DNA of 64,000 bases from CAYORM01 sp964406375 (GCA_964406375.1 CAYORM010000002.1:1-64000); one strand, 5' to 3'. Positions 33,961 to 42,773 are shown, numbered from the stretch's first letter. Made by a program: numbers and translations. Notes: generated from the sequence alone by a model not told the origin.

Positions 33961-35040
33961 TCACTCGACGAAGAAGGTCGGCGAGAAATCGTCCGGCGCC
34001 AGCGTCGAGCTGGGGTCGAACGAGTCGAAGCTGTCGGTCGAGACGATGTAGATCTTGGGTCCGACATGGGCGTAGTAGTCGAGCCCTTCGAGGATCCGGA
34101 TCGCCTGATCGACCGCGATCCGCCCCTGGATCACCGTCGAGTCGGTCGGCGCCGCCATGATCTGTCCGCGCTGGATGCCCTGGTGGACACCCGGCGTGTA
34201 GTAATAGGCCAGCACACTGATCTGATCGGCGAGATCGCGCGACCGCAGCACGGGAACTGCCGCCTCGGCGGTGACCGCGGTCCCCACGATGTAGTCGAGG
34301 TCTGGATGCGCCTCGAGCGTGTCCTCGATCAGCCGGGTCTGCACCTCCTTGCCGGTATCGCCGTACTTCGTCTCGACGATCTCGATCGCCGACCCTTCGA
34401 TCGCGGCGAGGAAGCCGGCATTGCCGGCCTCAACCCAGCCGGCGCCGGGCGGTCCGGGGAACCAGGCGACCTTGACCGGATCGCTGCCCGCCGGATGGAG
34501 CTCGGCGAGATAGGCGCCGGTCTGCGAGCCCATCTCGCCGAAGGAGACCAGCGACTTCGCCGACAGATCGGGCGAAGAGATCCCGTTGATGACGTCGATC
34601 ACCGGGATGTTCTGGGCGGCGAGCTGCGAGACGAGATTGTTCAGCCCGTCCAAGGAGATCGCGCCGATGATGACGGCGTCGGCCCCAGCCTCGACGCAGT
34701 CCTCGATCTGCGAGATTTGGGTGTTGAGTTCGGTGTAGCCGCCCGCCTCGAGCACCTGGAGCCGCACACCGGCGCGCTGCGCCTCGGCAACGACGCCGTA
34801 GTCGACGCCCAGCCAATAGGCATCCTTCATGTGCGGGAAGGACACGCAGATGTCCCAGGGCTGCGACGCCCGCTCAACGGGCACATAATCGACCGTGGTG
34901 CGCGGGCTCGACATGTCGAAGGGCGGATCCCACACCTCGACGCTGTAGGGAAACCAGTCCTGCGCGGACGCCGCGCCCGACAGCCCGACGATCATCGCCC
35001 CACCGGCCGCGACGGCCAACAGCCTCGCTGCTCCAATCAT
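33961..35040 (-). CDS. TorT-like periplasmic substrate-binding protein
   Basis: A 359-residue periplasmic protein; signal peptide MIGAARLLAVAAGGAMIVGL with cleavage near ASAQDW. The mature start WFPYSVEVWDPPFDM and the QPWDICVSFPHMKDAYWLGV block resemble TorT, which in E. coli presents TMAO to the TorS sensor kinase. Here the partners are an ABC ATPase and permease, so it is more likely a transport protein for a small, perhaps nitrogenous ligand (inference). The start is set by the AGGAGGAGG site. It is the first gene of the carboxylase operon, divergent from a LysR gene. Confidence 0.87.
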   Translation of the reverse strand: MIGAARLLAVAAGGAMIVGLSGAASAQDWFPYSVEVWDPPFDMSSPRTTVDYVPVERASQPWDICVSFPHMKDAYWLGVDYGVVAEAQRAGVRLQVLEAGGYTELNTQISQIEDCVEAGADAVIIGAISLDGLNNLVSQLAAQNIPVIDVINGISSPDLSAKSLVSFGEMGSQTGAYLAELHPAGSDPVKVAWFPGPPGAGWVEAGNAGFLAAIEGSAIEIVETKYGDTGKEVQTRLIEDTLEAHPDLDYIVGTAVTAEAAVPVLRSRDLADQISVLAYYYTPGVHQGIQRGQIMAAPTDSTVIQGRIAVDQAIRILEGLDYYAHVGPKIYIVSTDSFDSFDPSSTLAPDDFSPTFFVE

Positions 35041-35391
35041 GGCGAACCCCTCCTCCTGTCCGATGCTTCGCCGGCCGCAACCCGCAGGGTTTCCATACCG
35101 GCCAGGAGACGATGGTTGCGCAACGGGTCGCCATTGTGAAATAGGATTTGCTGCACACCGATATAAAGAGCACAGATAATACCATTGTGTGCAGCCGCGC
35201 ACGCGAGTCCAGAGGGTTTCACCCCTCCTCCCCACCCTCCGGCGCGCTGCCGAGCGGGAACATCAGCTCGCCCTGGAGGACCTCGGTCGCCGCGGACACG
35301 AAGAGGGCTCGGGTGCGGCCAGGTCGTGCCGCGGGGGCACTCGGCTTCCCCAATTGCCGCCCGCCGCCTGCCATGCGAACGCTAGGACGCG
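35041..35391. promoter_or_regulatory. Divergent control region between TorT-like operon and LysR gene (351 bp, no gene)
   Basis: The region holds the binding-protein ribosome site, an unusually AT-rich core at about 35138-35186 and a 9-bp inverted repeat (GCTGCACAC at 35150-35158, GTGTGCAGC at 35187-35195) whose halves are centred 37 bp apart. This geometry fits a LysR tetramer contacting two sites, or two operators, over the promoter of the carboxylase operon. The remaining 190 bp before the LysR gene are GC-rich and show nothing I recognise. Confidence 0.5.
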
Positions 35392-36312
35392 ATGAGCTTC
35401 TCTCTGAAACAGATCCGCTACTTCATCGCCGCCGCAGAATCCGGCCAGATCAGCCATGCCGCGGTCGAGCTGAACGTCTCGCAATCGGCGGTGACGGCGG
35501 CGATCCAGCAGCTCGAGGCGATCCTCGGGATGCGGCTGTTCGTGCGCAAGTCGAACGGCGTCGCGCTGACCTTTGAGGGCAGCCGGTTCCTGCAGCACGC
35601 ACGCAACATCATCGCCGCGGTCGATGAGGCGATGCGGGTGCCGACTGCCGCCTCACGCGAGACCCGCGGCCTCGTCCGGCTGGGCGTCAGCTACACCGTC
35701 GCCGGCTATTTCCTGCCGGCGCACCTCGCGCGCTTCCGACGCAGCTTTCCCGATGTGACCGTCGAGCTGCAGGAGGCGGCCCGCCCGGAGATCGAGCGCG
35801 ACCTCGTCGGCGGCACGTTGGATCTCGCGGTTATCCTGACGTCGAACCTCGCCGACACCCGCGCGATCGAGCATGAGACGCTGATCCGCTCGCGCCGGCG
35901 GCTATGGATGCCGGCCGACCACCCGCTTGCGCGCGCCGACCATGTGGGCTTCGCCGAGGTGGCCGCGGAGCCCTATGTCGCGCTGACGGTCGATGAGGCG
36001 CTGCAGACGACGATGCGCTATTGGGAGGTGACGCCGTATCGGCCGAAGGTGATCTTCCGCACCTCCTCCGTCGAGGCGGTGCGTAGCATGGTGGCGGCCG
36101 GGATGGGGGTGACGATCCTGTCGGACATGGTCTGGCGGCCCTGGTCGCTCGAGGGGCAGCGGATCGAGACGCGAGTCCTCGCCGATCCGGTCCCAAGCAT
36201 GGATGTCGGCCTCGCTTGGCCGCGCGGGGCCGAGCTCTCGGCGGCGGCGCGCGCCTTCGTCGACTTCCTGAGCATGACCTTCAATGGCCCGGGGCCGAGC
36301 GATGTCGCCTGA
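35392..36312 (+). CDS. LysR-family transcriptional regulator
   Basis: A 306-residue regulator. N-terminal winged helix: IRYFIAAAESGQISHAAVEL followed by SQSAVTAAIQQLEAILGMRL, then an effector domain from about residue 92 (GLVRLGVSYTVAGYFLPAHL). LysR proteins usually act on the divergent gene; here that is the TorT-like ABC/carboxylase operon, whose upstream region contains a long inverted repeat. TAGGA lies 6 nt before the ATG. A cupin gene follows after 29 nt and is probably co-transcribed. Confidence 0.92.
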   Translation: MSFSLKQIRYFIAAAESGQISHAAVELNVSQSAVTAAIQQLEAILGMRLFVRKSNGVALTFEGSRFLQHARNIIAAVDEAMRVPTAASRETRGLVRLGVSYTVAGYFLPAHLARFRRSFPDVTVELQEAARPEIERDLVGGTLDLAVILTSNLADTRAIEHETLIRSRRRLWMPADHPLARADHVGFAEVAAEPYVALTVDEALQTTMRYWEVTPYRPKVIFRTSSVEAVRSMVAAGMGVTILSDMVWRPWSLEGQRIETRVLADPVPSMDVGLAWPRGAELSAAARAFVDFLSMTFNGPGPSDVA

Positions 36313-36341
36313 CGGGCCGAGCAGCCGGAAAGGGTGAGCTG

Positions 36342-36638
36342 ATGCGTGAGGAACGGCCGGCGGCGCAGCCGACGGTGAAGATCGAGACGGAACGGCTGCG
36401 CGTCGTCGAGTGGCGCTTCGCCCGGGATGCCGAGACCGGATGGCATCGGCACGCGTACGACTATGTCGTCGTGCCGATGACGACGGGCACGCTCAGGATC
36501 ATGGGACCCGGCGGCACCGAGACGCTGGTCCCGCTGATCACCGGCGAGCCCTATGCCCGCAACGCCGGCGTCGAGCACAATGTGATCAACGCCTCCGACG
36601 GCGAGTTCGTCTTCATCGAAATCGAGCTGCTCGAATAG
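36342..36638 (+). CDS. Small cupin-domain protein
   Basis: A 98-residue single beta-barrel cupin. Metal-ligand-type histidines are in GWHRHAYDYVVVP and GVEHNVIN, with TGTLRIMGPGG between. Proteins this small act as metal-dependent enzymes or small-molecule sensors; no role is known for this one. The start fits the first ATG after the LysR stop; in-frame sequence upstream belongs to the LysR gene in another frame. Confidence 0.8.
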   Translation: MREERPAAQPTVKIETERLRVVEWRFARDAETGWHRHAYDYVVVPMTTGTLRIMGPGGTETLVPLITGEPYARNAGVEHNVINASDGEFVFIEIELLE

Positions 36639-36725
36639 CCCTGCCCTCCCGTCCCGCCCGGAACACCCGCCCCTGCGGCAACGTTAGCCAGAGCGGGGGC
36701 GGAGACGGAGTGACGGGAGAACGGC

Positions 36726-37889
36726 ATGAATCAGCTGGCGGCGGGCGTTCTGGAGGCGTTACGCGACGCCTTCGGATGGGCCCCGGCCTGGGTCTACGGC
36801 ATCGTCCTTCTCGTCGTCGCGGCGGCACTGGGGCTCCTGATCCACAGAGTGCTGATGGCAGTCGCACGGCGGCTTCTCGGCGAGCGTCATCCCTATCTGC
36901 ATTCGCTGGTCGAGCGCACCCGCGGACCGACGCGGATGGCGGCGGTCGTCTTCATGCTCGGCCTCGTCCTGCCCTCGGTACCCTTCGGACCGGTCACCCG
37001 GGGCTGGCTGCAGCATCTGCTGTTCCTCGCCTTCATCGTGCTGCTCGGCTGGGTGGCGATGACCGCGGTCCGTCTCGCCGCCGATCTCTATCTCCGGCGC
37101 TTCCGGGTCGACACCGAGGACAATCTGCTGGCGCGCAAGCACTACACGCAGGTACGCATCCTCGAGCGCTCCGCGGTGATCCTGATCGTGGTGGTGACGA
37201 TCGCCGCCGCGCTGATGACCTTCGACACGATCCGCGAATACGGCGTCGGCATGCTCGCCTCCGCCGGGGCGGCGGGGCTGGTCGTCGGCTTCGCCGCGAC
37301 ACCATTGCTGTCGAACCTGATCGCAGGCATCCAGCTCGCCGTCACCCAGCCGATCCGGATCGATGATGCGGTGATCGTCGAAGGTGAATGGGGATTGGTC
37401 GAGGAGATCACCTCAACCTATGTCGTCATCAAGATCTGGGACTGGCGGCGGCTGATCGTGCCGCTGAGTTACTTCATCCAGAACCCGTTCCAGAACTGGA
37501 CGCGTGAGAGCGCCTCGCTGATCGGCTCGGTCTATCTCTATGTCGACTATTCGGTGCCGGTCGACCGGTTGCGCGAGAAGCTGAAGGAGGTAGCCGCGAG
37601 CTCGCCGTTGTGGGACGGCCAGGTGGTCACCCTGCAGGTGGTCGATGCGACCGAGCGGACGATCCAGCTCCGCTGTCTGGTCAGCGCGCGCAATGGCGGC
37701 CAGGCCTGGGATCTGCGCTGCCTCGTCCGCGAGAAACTCGTGGCCTTCCTGCGCGACGAATACCCCCACGCCCTGCCCCGCTGGCGCGGCGAGATCACCG
37801 ATGAGCGGCGTGCGATGGCGGAACGGATGAACGCCAGGCCGGCAACCGGCGGCGATGCCGGGCCTGGCCCGGCCCCCGCCACCGGCTGA
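36726..37889 (+). CDS. Mechanosensitive ion channel family protein (MscS-like)
   Basis: A 387-residue inner-membrane channel that releases solutes on hypo-osmotic shock. Four or five helices occupy residues 15-200; the pore-lining helix is the Gly/Ala-rich segment near residues 178-200 (MLASAGAAGLVVGFAATPLL), followed by the MscS beta domain (PIRIDDAVIVEGEWGLVEEI) and the C-terminal alpha/beta vestibule. The C-terminus ends in an Ala/Pro-rich tail containing a 17-bp palindromic stretch at the DNA level. A GGGAGA precedes the ATG. Single gene. Confidence 0.93.
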   Translation: MNQLAAGVLEALRDAFGWAPAWVYGIVLLVVAAALGLLIHRVLMAVARRLLGERHPYLHSLVERTRGPTRMAAVVFMLGLVLPSVPFGPVTRGWLQHLLFLAFIVLLGWVAMTAVRLAADLYLRRFRVDTEDNLLARKHYTQVRILERSAVILIVVVTIAAALMTFDTIREYGVGMLASAGAAGLVVGFAATPLLSNLIAGIQLAVTQPIRIDDAVIVEGEWGLVEEITSTYVVIKIWDWRRLIVPLSYFIQNPFQNWTRESASLIGSVYLYVDYSVPVDRLREKLKEVAASSPLWDGQVVTLQVVDATERTIQLRCLVSARNGGQAWDLRCLVREKLVAFLRDEYPHALPRWRGEITDERRAMAERMNARPATGGDAGPGPAPATG

Positions 37890-37902
37890 TCCGCGGCCGC
37901 CG

Positions 37903-38412
37903 TCAGACGAGCTCCGCCTCCACCCCCGGCATGAAGGGCAGATCGGTCACGCCCGGATCGAGGCCGAGCTGGCGCATCAGCGTCGTCGCCTGGCCACGGT
38001 GATGGGTGGCGTGATTGAAGAGATGCGTCGCGACCACCCAGCCGGGCATGCAGCGTTCGCGCCCATCGACCCCGGAACGCCACGTGAAGGGCGCTGCGAG
38101 CCAATCGGCCGTCAGCGCATCAGCCCAGCGTGCGATGCGCGCGTCGATCGCCGCACGGGCGGCCCGCAGATCTCCCCAATCCGCGCGCAGCGTGGCGCCG
38201 AGCGGCACGCCTGGTCCCTCGCCGCCATCGAAACGGGCGATCCACATCCAATCGCCCCAGACGAGATGATCGAGCGTGCCGTGGAGCGAGCCGAAAAAGG
38301 CGCCGAGATCGCGCCGCCGCTCGGCATCGGGCAACGTGTCGCACGCCTCGAACATCCGCGTGTTCATCCAGATCGCATAGCGGGCCAGCAGCCGGGCGGA
38401 TTGCGGGGTCAC
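37903..38412 (-). CDS. DinB family protein
   Basis: A 169-residue four-helix-bundle protein with the DinB metal-binding histidine pattern: His in SLHGTLDHLVWGDWMW and the pair in LFNHATHHRGQ. The family includes damage-inducible proteins and thiol-dependent transferases such as bacillithiol and mycothiol S-transferases; the role here is unknown. The start codon is GTG, with GGAG about 10 nt upstream. It is convergent with the channel gene. Confidence 0.85.
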   Translation of the reverse strand: MTPQSARLLARYAIWMNTRMFEACDTLPDAERRRDLGAFFGSLHGTLDHLVWGDWMWIARFDGGEGPGVPLGATLRADWGDLRAARAAIDARIARWADALTADWLAAPFTWRSGVDGRERCMPGWVVATHLFNHATHHRGQATTLMRQLGLDPGVTDLPFMPGVEAELV

Positions 38413-38696
38413 GGGGTCGTCTCCAGGGGTTCGGCAGCACCGGCGCCACGTCCGGGATATGGCATCCAGCAGATCGCGGCACCTGTCGCATCACGATCGT
38501 ATCGCCGGCGCGGACCGCCCGACAGGGGTTGCCCGGCGGGGCGAAGGGCGCGCAGCGCCAGCCCCGCGCTTCGGCATGGACACGCCTGCCGTGGCCGGAT
38601 CGGCGGTCGCCAGCCCATCCCGATCGGGCAGCCGGGGAACCGCAGCGGCACGCGTCCCGTTCCCGCCGAAGGACGAGCCGTTGCGCCGGAGCGAAG

Positions 38697-39239
38697 ATGC
38701 CGCCCGATTTCGACCGCTTCTTCCTCGATTACGTCGAGGCCTACAACCGTTCGCTCGCAGGCGCCGTCGACGCCAGAGCGATCCGCGCCTGCTTCGCCGA
38801 CTGCTTCGTCGGCGCCGGGCCCGGCGGGGTGACCTGCGGCCGCAATGACCAGAGCTTCACGGCCGCGCTCGAGAACATCTACGATTTCTATCGCGCGATC
38901 GGCACGCGCCGCATGGCGGTGCGCGTCGTCGAAGTGACGCCGATCGACGAGATCCACCACATGGCCCGGGTCGGCTACACGGCCCATTACGACCGGCCGG
39001 CTGGCGGTAGGGCGAACAGCGGGCCGGAGGCCGTGCCGGGCGGGATCACCGCGCGGGACGACCTCACCATCGAGTTCGACGTCATCTATATGATGCAGAC
39101 CGTCGAGGGCCGGTCGCGGATCTTCGCCTTCGTCTCGGGGGACGAGATGGCGGTATATCGCCGCCACGGCCTCGTCGATCGCGAGACCGGGCGCCCGTCC
39201 CGGCGTCCCCTCTCCACCCGCGCCGGGACGGGTCCGTGA
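38697..39239 (+). CDS. NTF2-like (SnoaL-type) domain protein, hypothetical
   Basis: A 180-residue cytoplasmic protein with a cone-shaped NTF2-like pattern: an N-terminal helix (DRFFLDYVEAYNRSLAGAV), a middle block with VVEVTPIDEIHHMARVGYTA and a late beta segment TIEFDVIYMMQTVEGRSRIF followed by FVSGDE. No catalytic residues can be named. The ATG at 38697 is preceded by GGAGCGA; longer in-frame sequence upstream is Arg-rich and not protein-like. Its stop abuts the stop of a convergent lipoprotein gene. Confidence 0.7.
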   Translation: MPPDFDRFFLDYVEAYNRSLAGAVDARAIRACFADCFVGAGPGGVTCGRNDQSFTAALENIYDFYRAIGTRRMAVRVVEVTPIDEIHHMARVGYTAHYDRPAGGRANSGPEAVPGGITARDDLTIEFDVIYMMQTVEGRSRIFAFVSGDEMAVYRRHGLVDRETGRPSRRPLSTRAGTGP

Positions 39240-39479
39240 TCAGTCGAGCGGGCCGGAGCAAGTGCCGAGCTGGGTGCAATCCGTCAGCGCACCGGCCGCC
39301 GCACCGACCGCGCCGCCGATGATCGCACCGGTGGCAACAGAACCGCCCGTGAGCGCCGCCGCCCCGGCACCCACCGCGGCCCCGCCGGCACCGCCGGTCA
39401 GCCCGCGCTCGAGCGAGGTGTTGCCACACGCCGTCAGCCCAATCGCTGCGACGAACGCGATCGCACATGCCCTGATCAT
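39240..39479 (-). CDS. Small glycine-zipper lipoprotein
   Basis: A 79-residue protein with a lipoprotein signal (MIRACAIAFVAAIGLTACGN; lipid Cys at residue 18) and a Gly/Ala-rich glycine-zipper segment (GGAGGAAVGAGAAALTGGSV, then AIIGGAVGAAAGA). Two cysteines near the C-terminus (DCTQLGTCSG) could form a disulfide. Such proteins sit in the outer membrane. GGAGGC precedes the ATG. Function unknown. Confidence 0.75.
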   Translation of the reverse strand: MIRACAIAFVAAIGLTACGNTSLERGLTGGAGGAAVGAGAAALTGGSVATGAIIGGAVGAAAGALTDCTQLGTCSGPLD

Positions 39480-39668
39480 CTCTGATTGCCTCCATGAGGG
39501 ACTCGGGAGATCAATCGTAGCGTGACCGCTGCCGCTTCGCTACCGCCGAGGCGACCAGACTATCGAAAGTCATGAACGGAGTGACTGCGGCCACAGCGCA
39601 GGCCGCTCACCTGCTTCGCTGTAGTCGGAGGGCCACCTCGCGCGCGTTTCTCGGGATCAGCATTAAAT

Positions 39669-40964
39669 CTATATCGAAATCACCCCGGCATTATACAGCT
39701 CGACATTGAGCATGGTCGGCTTGTCATCGAGCGTCTCCGCCTCGATATGGGCAGGCGGGTGGCCGAGATCCGAGGCAAGCTGCCCGGCCGGGCTGTTGTT
39801 GATCAGCGAGACGCGCACCCCGCTGCCGACATTGGAGAAGCTCACCCCGGCGCCTGGCTGGTAATGGCCATCCGTCCGGACGTAGCCGCTCATCGGGCCG
39901 GCGCTGATGCCGACCTCCACCCGAACGTCGAGATTGCCCTCGCCATCGACGACGACATGCATCGAGAAGCCGGGCACGCCCACAGAGAAGCCGGAATTCA
40001 GTCCCGGGATCAGGATGCCGTATTCAGGGATGCTCTCGGAGCAGTCGTAGCCCGTCATATAGGGCTCGCCGGCGGCACAGGCCGAGCGCGCGCTGGCATT
40101 CTCCATCTCGCAGGTGACGAGATCGATCTGACCGATGATCGAACGCGGGCAGGTCTCCTGACAGCGGAAATCGACGTCGCACTGGCCCGCCAGCGCGTCA
40201 CCGAGAGTGCCGGCGACCGCCGGATCCTGGCGGAGTGCGGCCGCCGCCATCAGGACCGCGGGGCCGTTCGGGTCAAGCGCCCGGGCGCGCGCGAGCGCCG
40301 CGGCGGCCCCTGCGGCGTCACCGGCAAGGGCCCGCGCCTGGGCAAGGTTCGCCCAATAGAGCGATTCGCCCGGGGCGAGCGCCGTCGCCCGTTCGAGCGC
40401 CGCAACCGCGTAGGCAGCCAGGTCGGCATCCCCGTCACGGGCGGCGAGGCGGCGGGCGGCCTGGCCGAGCACGTCGTGGAAAGCTGCCTCCTCCGGCGCC
40501 AGCGCCACGGCCGCCTCGGCCGCCCGGATCGCGGTCTTCAGCCACGCCGGGGGGCTGGTCGCCGGATCGGACGCGTGCATCTCCGCCAGCATGGCCGCGA
40601 AATTGGAGAGGGCGGGGGCGTCGGTCGGATCGTCCAGCGCCGCGGTACCGAAGAACCAGACGGCGCGGTCGAAATGCCGACGCATGTAAAGGACCTGGCC
40701 CAACATCGGCGCCGGTATGCCGCCGCCCGTATCGGCGACCAGCGCGCGGAACGCGTCCGCGTCGCCGGCGGGGAAATCCGTCTCGAGATCGGCAAGGGTC
40801 TCGCCGATCAGCGCCCCGAGCGGCGGCGACGGGTCCTGCGCCGCAGCGGGGCGGTGGCCGGAAGCCGCGACCGCCACGGCCGCGGCGGTAAACATCGCGA
40901 GAACGATTGTGGGGGCGCTGGCCGCGCGCGGCGCGGCGGCTGCCCGGGAGCGGCACAGAAACAT
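39669..40964 (-). CDS. Secreted TPR-repeat protein with Cys-rich C-terminal domain
   Basis: A 431-residue exported protein. Residues 1 to about 43 form a long signal peptide ending RPAAAQDP. TPR-like helical pairs cover residues about 80-240 (MLGQVLYMRRHFDRAVWFFG, AVAALERATALAPGESLYWA, LARARALDPN). Seven cysteines cluster in a stretch of about 65 residues after that, followed by a beta-rich C-terminal part with no recognised family. A periplasmic or surface scaffold is likely. Upstream GGGAGGGGAG supports the ATG. No obvious operon partner. Confidence 0.7.
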   Translation of the reverse strand: MFLCRSRAAAAPRAASAPTIVLAMFTAAAVAVAASGHRPAAAQDPSPPLGALIGETLADLETDFPAGDADAFRALVADTGGGIPAPMLGQVLYMRRHFDRAVWFFGTAALDDPTDAPALSNFAAMLAEMHASDPATSPPAWLKTAIRAAEAAVALAPEEAAFHDVLGQAARRLAARDGDADLAAYAVAALERATALAPGESLYWANLAQARALAGDAAGAAAALARARALDPNGPAVLMAAAALRQDPAVAGTLGDALAGQCDVDFRCQETCPRSIIGQIDLVTCEMENASARSACAAGEPYMTGYDCSESIPEYGILIPGLNSGFSVGVPGFSMHVVVDGEGNLDVRVEVGISAGPMSGYVRTDGHYQPGAGVSFSNVGSGVRVSLINNSPAGQLASDLGHPPAHIEAETLDDKPTMLNVELYNAGVISI

Positions 40965-41047
40965 CGGTTCTCCCCTCCCATGGCGGAACCATGCCGGCAG
41001 AGCATAGCAGATCCGCCTTGACGGCGCGACTCGAAGCAGAGCGGCGG

Positions 41048-42613
41048 TCAGGCTTCCATCTGCTCATGCCCGGCCGGTGAGCCGCGCAACAGCCTTGCGG
41101 TCAGCACGGCCGTCGCCAGCATCACCACGGCGCCGATGGCGCAGCTCACCTGCAGCGCATCGGTGAAGGCGGCGCGCGCCGCCTCCATCAACGCGGCGCC
41201 ATGATCAGCCTCCAGGCGCGCGGCGACCGCCATCGCCCCGCCGATCGTGCCGCTGGCATCCGCCGCATCGGCGGGAGAGAGGCCCGTGGGCATCGCCTCC
41301 CGCATGCCGGCCCGGTAGATCGCGGCGGCAACGCTGCCGATCGCGGCGATGCCGAGCGCCATGCCGAATTCCGCGCCCGTCTCCGACAGGGCCGAGGCGG
41401 CACCGGCCTTGGCCGGCGGTGCGGCGCCGATCACGAGGTCGGTGCCGAGCACGCCGAGGGGCATGAAGCCCGCCCCCATCACCGTCGAGCCGATGACGAG
41501 GATCGCGAGCGCCCAGGGCCCGCCGGTCAGCGCCATGAGTGCCAAGCCGAAGGCCGCGACGACGAGGCCGATCGAGACCGGCCAGACCGGGCGATAGCGA
41601 TGCGCCATCTTCGGCACCAGCACCGAGACCGCCACCTGGGCGAGGCTGCAGGGCAGCATCCACAGCCCGGCGACGAAGGGCGACAGGCCGAGAACGCCCT
41701 GGAGGTACTGGTAGATGGCCAGGAACGCGCCCGACAGCGCAAAGATACCGAGCACTAGCGCCGCGATCGAGGCGCCAAAGCTGGGCCGCCGGAACAAGGT
41801 GACGTCGATGACCGGATCGGCGAGGCGACGCTGCCGGCGCACGAAGATCCAGCCGAGCGCAAGCCCCGCGAGGGTGGCCAGGAGCGGCTCGGCGCCCGGC
41901 CCGGCCTTTGCGATCTCCTTCAGCCCGTAGATCACGAGGAGGACGGCGGTGATCGAGAGCAGCACGCTCAGCACATCGAGGCGGCCGCTGGCGGGATCAC
42001 GATACTCCGGCAGCAGGAACGGACCGGCCGCCAGCAGCAGCGCCATCACCGGCACGCCGAGCAGGAAGACCGATCCCCACCAGAAGAACTCCAGCATCAG
42101 CCCGCCGACCAGCGGGCCGATCGCGGCACCAACGGTGAAGGAGGTGATCCAGACCGAGATCGCGATGGTCCGTTCCGAGGAGAGCCGGAACATGTTGCGG
42201 ATGAGCGACAGGGTCGACGGCATCAGCGTCGCGCCGGCGATGCCGAGCAGGGCGCGCGTCGCGATCAGCATCTCGGCGCTCGTCGAGAAGGCCGCGACGA
42301 TCGAGGCGAGCCCGAAGAACAGCGCACCGATGAGCAGCAGGAGACGCCGGCCGATCCGGTCGCCGAGGGTTCCCATGGTGACCAGGAAGCCGGCCACCAG
42401 GAAGCCGTAGATGTCGAGGATCCACAGCAGCTGCGAGGCGGAAGGTGCGAGGTCGGCCGAGAGGTGCGGCACCGCGAGATGCAGCACCGTAGTGTCGAGC
42501 GCGATCAGCACCGTCGGCAGGGTCAGGACGGCAAGCCCCACCCATTCCCGGCGTCCGGCGCGCAGCGACGCGCCGCCGGACGACGGCGTCTCGGCCAGAT
42601 GCCCGGTCGTCAC
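41048..42613 (-). CDS. MFS transporter, DHA2 family (EmrB/QacA-like exporter)
   Basis: A 521-residue inner-membrane drug:H+ antiporter with fourteen predicted helices. Conserved blocks include VLIALDTTVLHLAVPHLSAD (motif D1), DIYGFLVAGFLVTMGTLGDR, GRRLLLLIGALFFG and GAAIGPLVGGLMLEFFWWGS. The start codon is GTG. There is no MarR/TetR gene beside it; a sequence nearly identical to the GntR boxes at 63.3 kb lies about 115 nt upstream. Substrate unknown; relatives export dyes, biocides and antibiotics. Confidence 0.92.
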   Translation of the reverse strand: MTTGHLAETPSSGGASLRAGRREWVGLAVLTLPTVLIALDTTVLHLAVPHLSADLAPSASQLLWILDIYGFLVAGFLVTMGTLGDRIGRRLLLLIGALFFGLASIVAAFSTSAEMLIATRALLGIAGATLMPSTLSLIRNMFRLSSERTIAISVWITSFTVGAAIGPLVGGLMLEFFWWGSVFLLGVPVMALLLAAGPFLLPEYRDPASGRLDVLSVLLSITAVLLVIYGLKEIAKAGPGAEPLLATLAGLALGWIFVRRQRRLADPVIDVTLFRRPSFGASIAALVLGIFALSGAFLAIYQYLQGVLGLSPFVAGLWMLPCSLAQVAVSVLVPKMAHRYRPVWPVSIGLVVAAFGLALMALTGGPWALAILVIGSTVMGAGFMPLGVLGTDLVIGAAPPAKAGAASALSETGAEFGMALGIAAIGSVAAAIYRAGMREAMPTGLSPADAADASGTIGGAMAVAARLEADHGAALMEAARAAFTDALQVSCAIGAVVMLATAVLTARLLRGSPAGHEQMEA

Positions 42614-42726
42614 TGTTCAATCCTCGCCATTCCCGCACCGACCCGCTCTCCGCGCCGAAGGGGTCGGGACACGGATCGGGCGAGCGGCCCTTGATCAGGA
42701 CCGGCGGTGATGCTCGAAAAGTGTCG

Positions 42727-42740
42727 TTCTGTCGAGAGAA
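42727..42740. promoter_or_regulatory. GntR-type box upstream of the MFS gene
   Basis: TTCTGTCGAGAGAA differs at one base from the perfect palindrome TTCTGTCGACAGAA found upstream of the GntR gene at the right end of the window. It lies between the SDR gene and the MFS start. Confidence 0.45.
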
Positions 42741-42773
42741 AACGATGCGGTGAAGCGTCCCGTCAGCGGATCG

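Noticed and set aside
34066..35139. A 357-residue open frame opposite the TorT-like gene
   Set aside because: Antisense shadow; the TorT-like protein has a signal peptide, ribosome site and family motifs.
37857..37873. Palindrome GCCGGGCC-T-GGCCCGGC at the end of the MscS-like gene as a terminator
   Set aside because: It lies inside the coding sequence in an Ala/Pro-rich tail and lacks a T-run; high-GC coding bias explains it.
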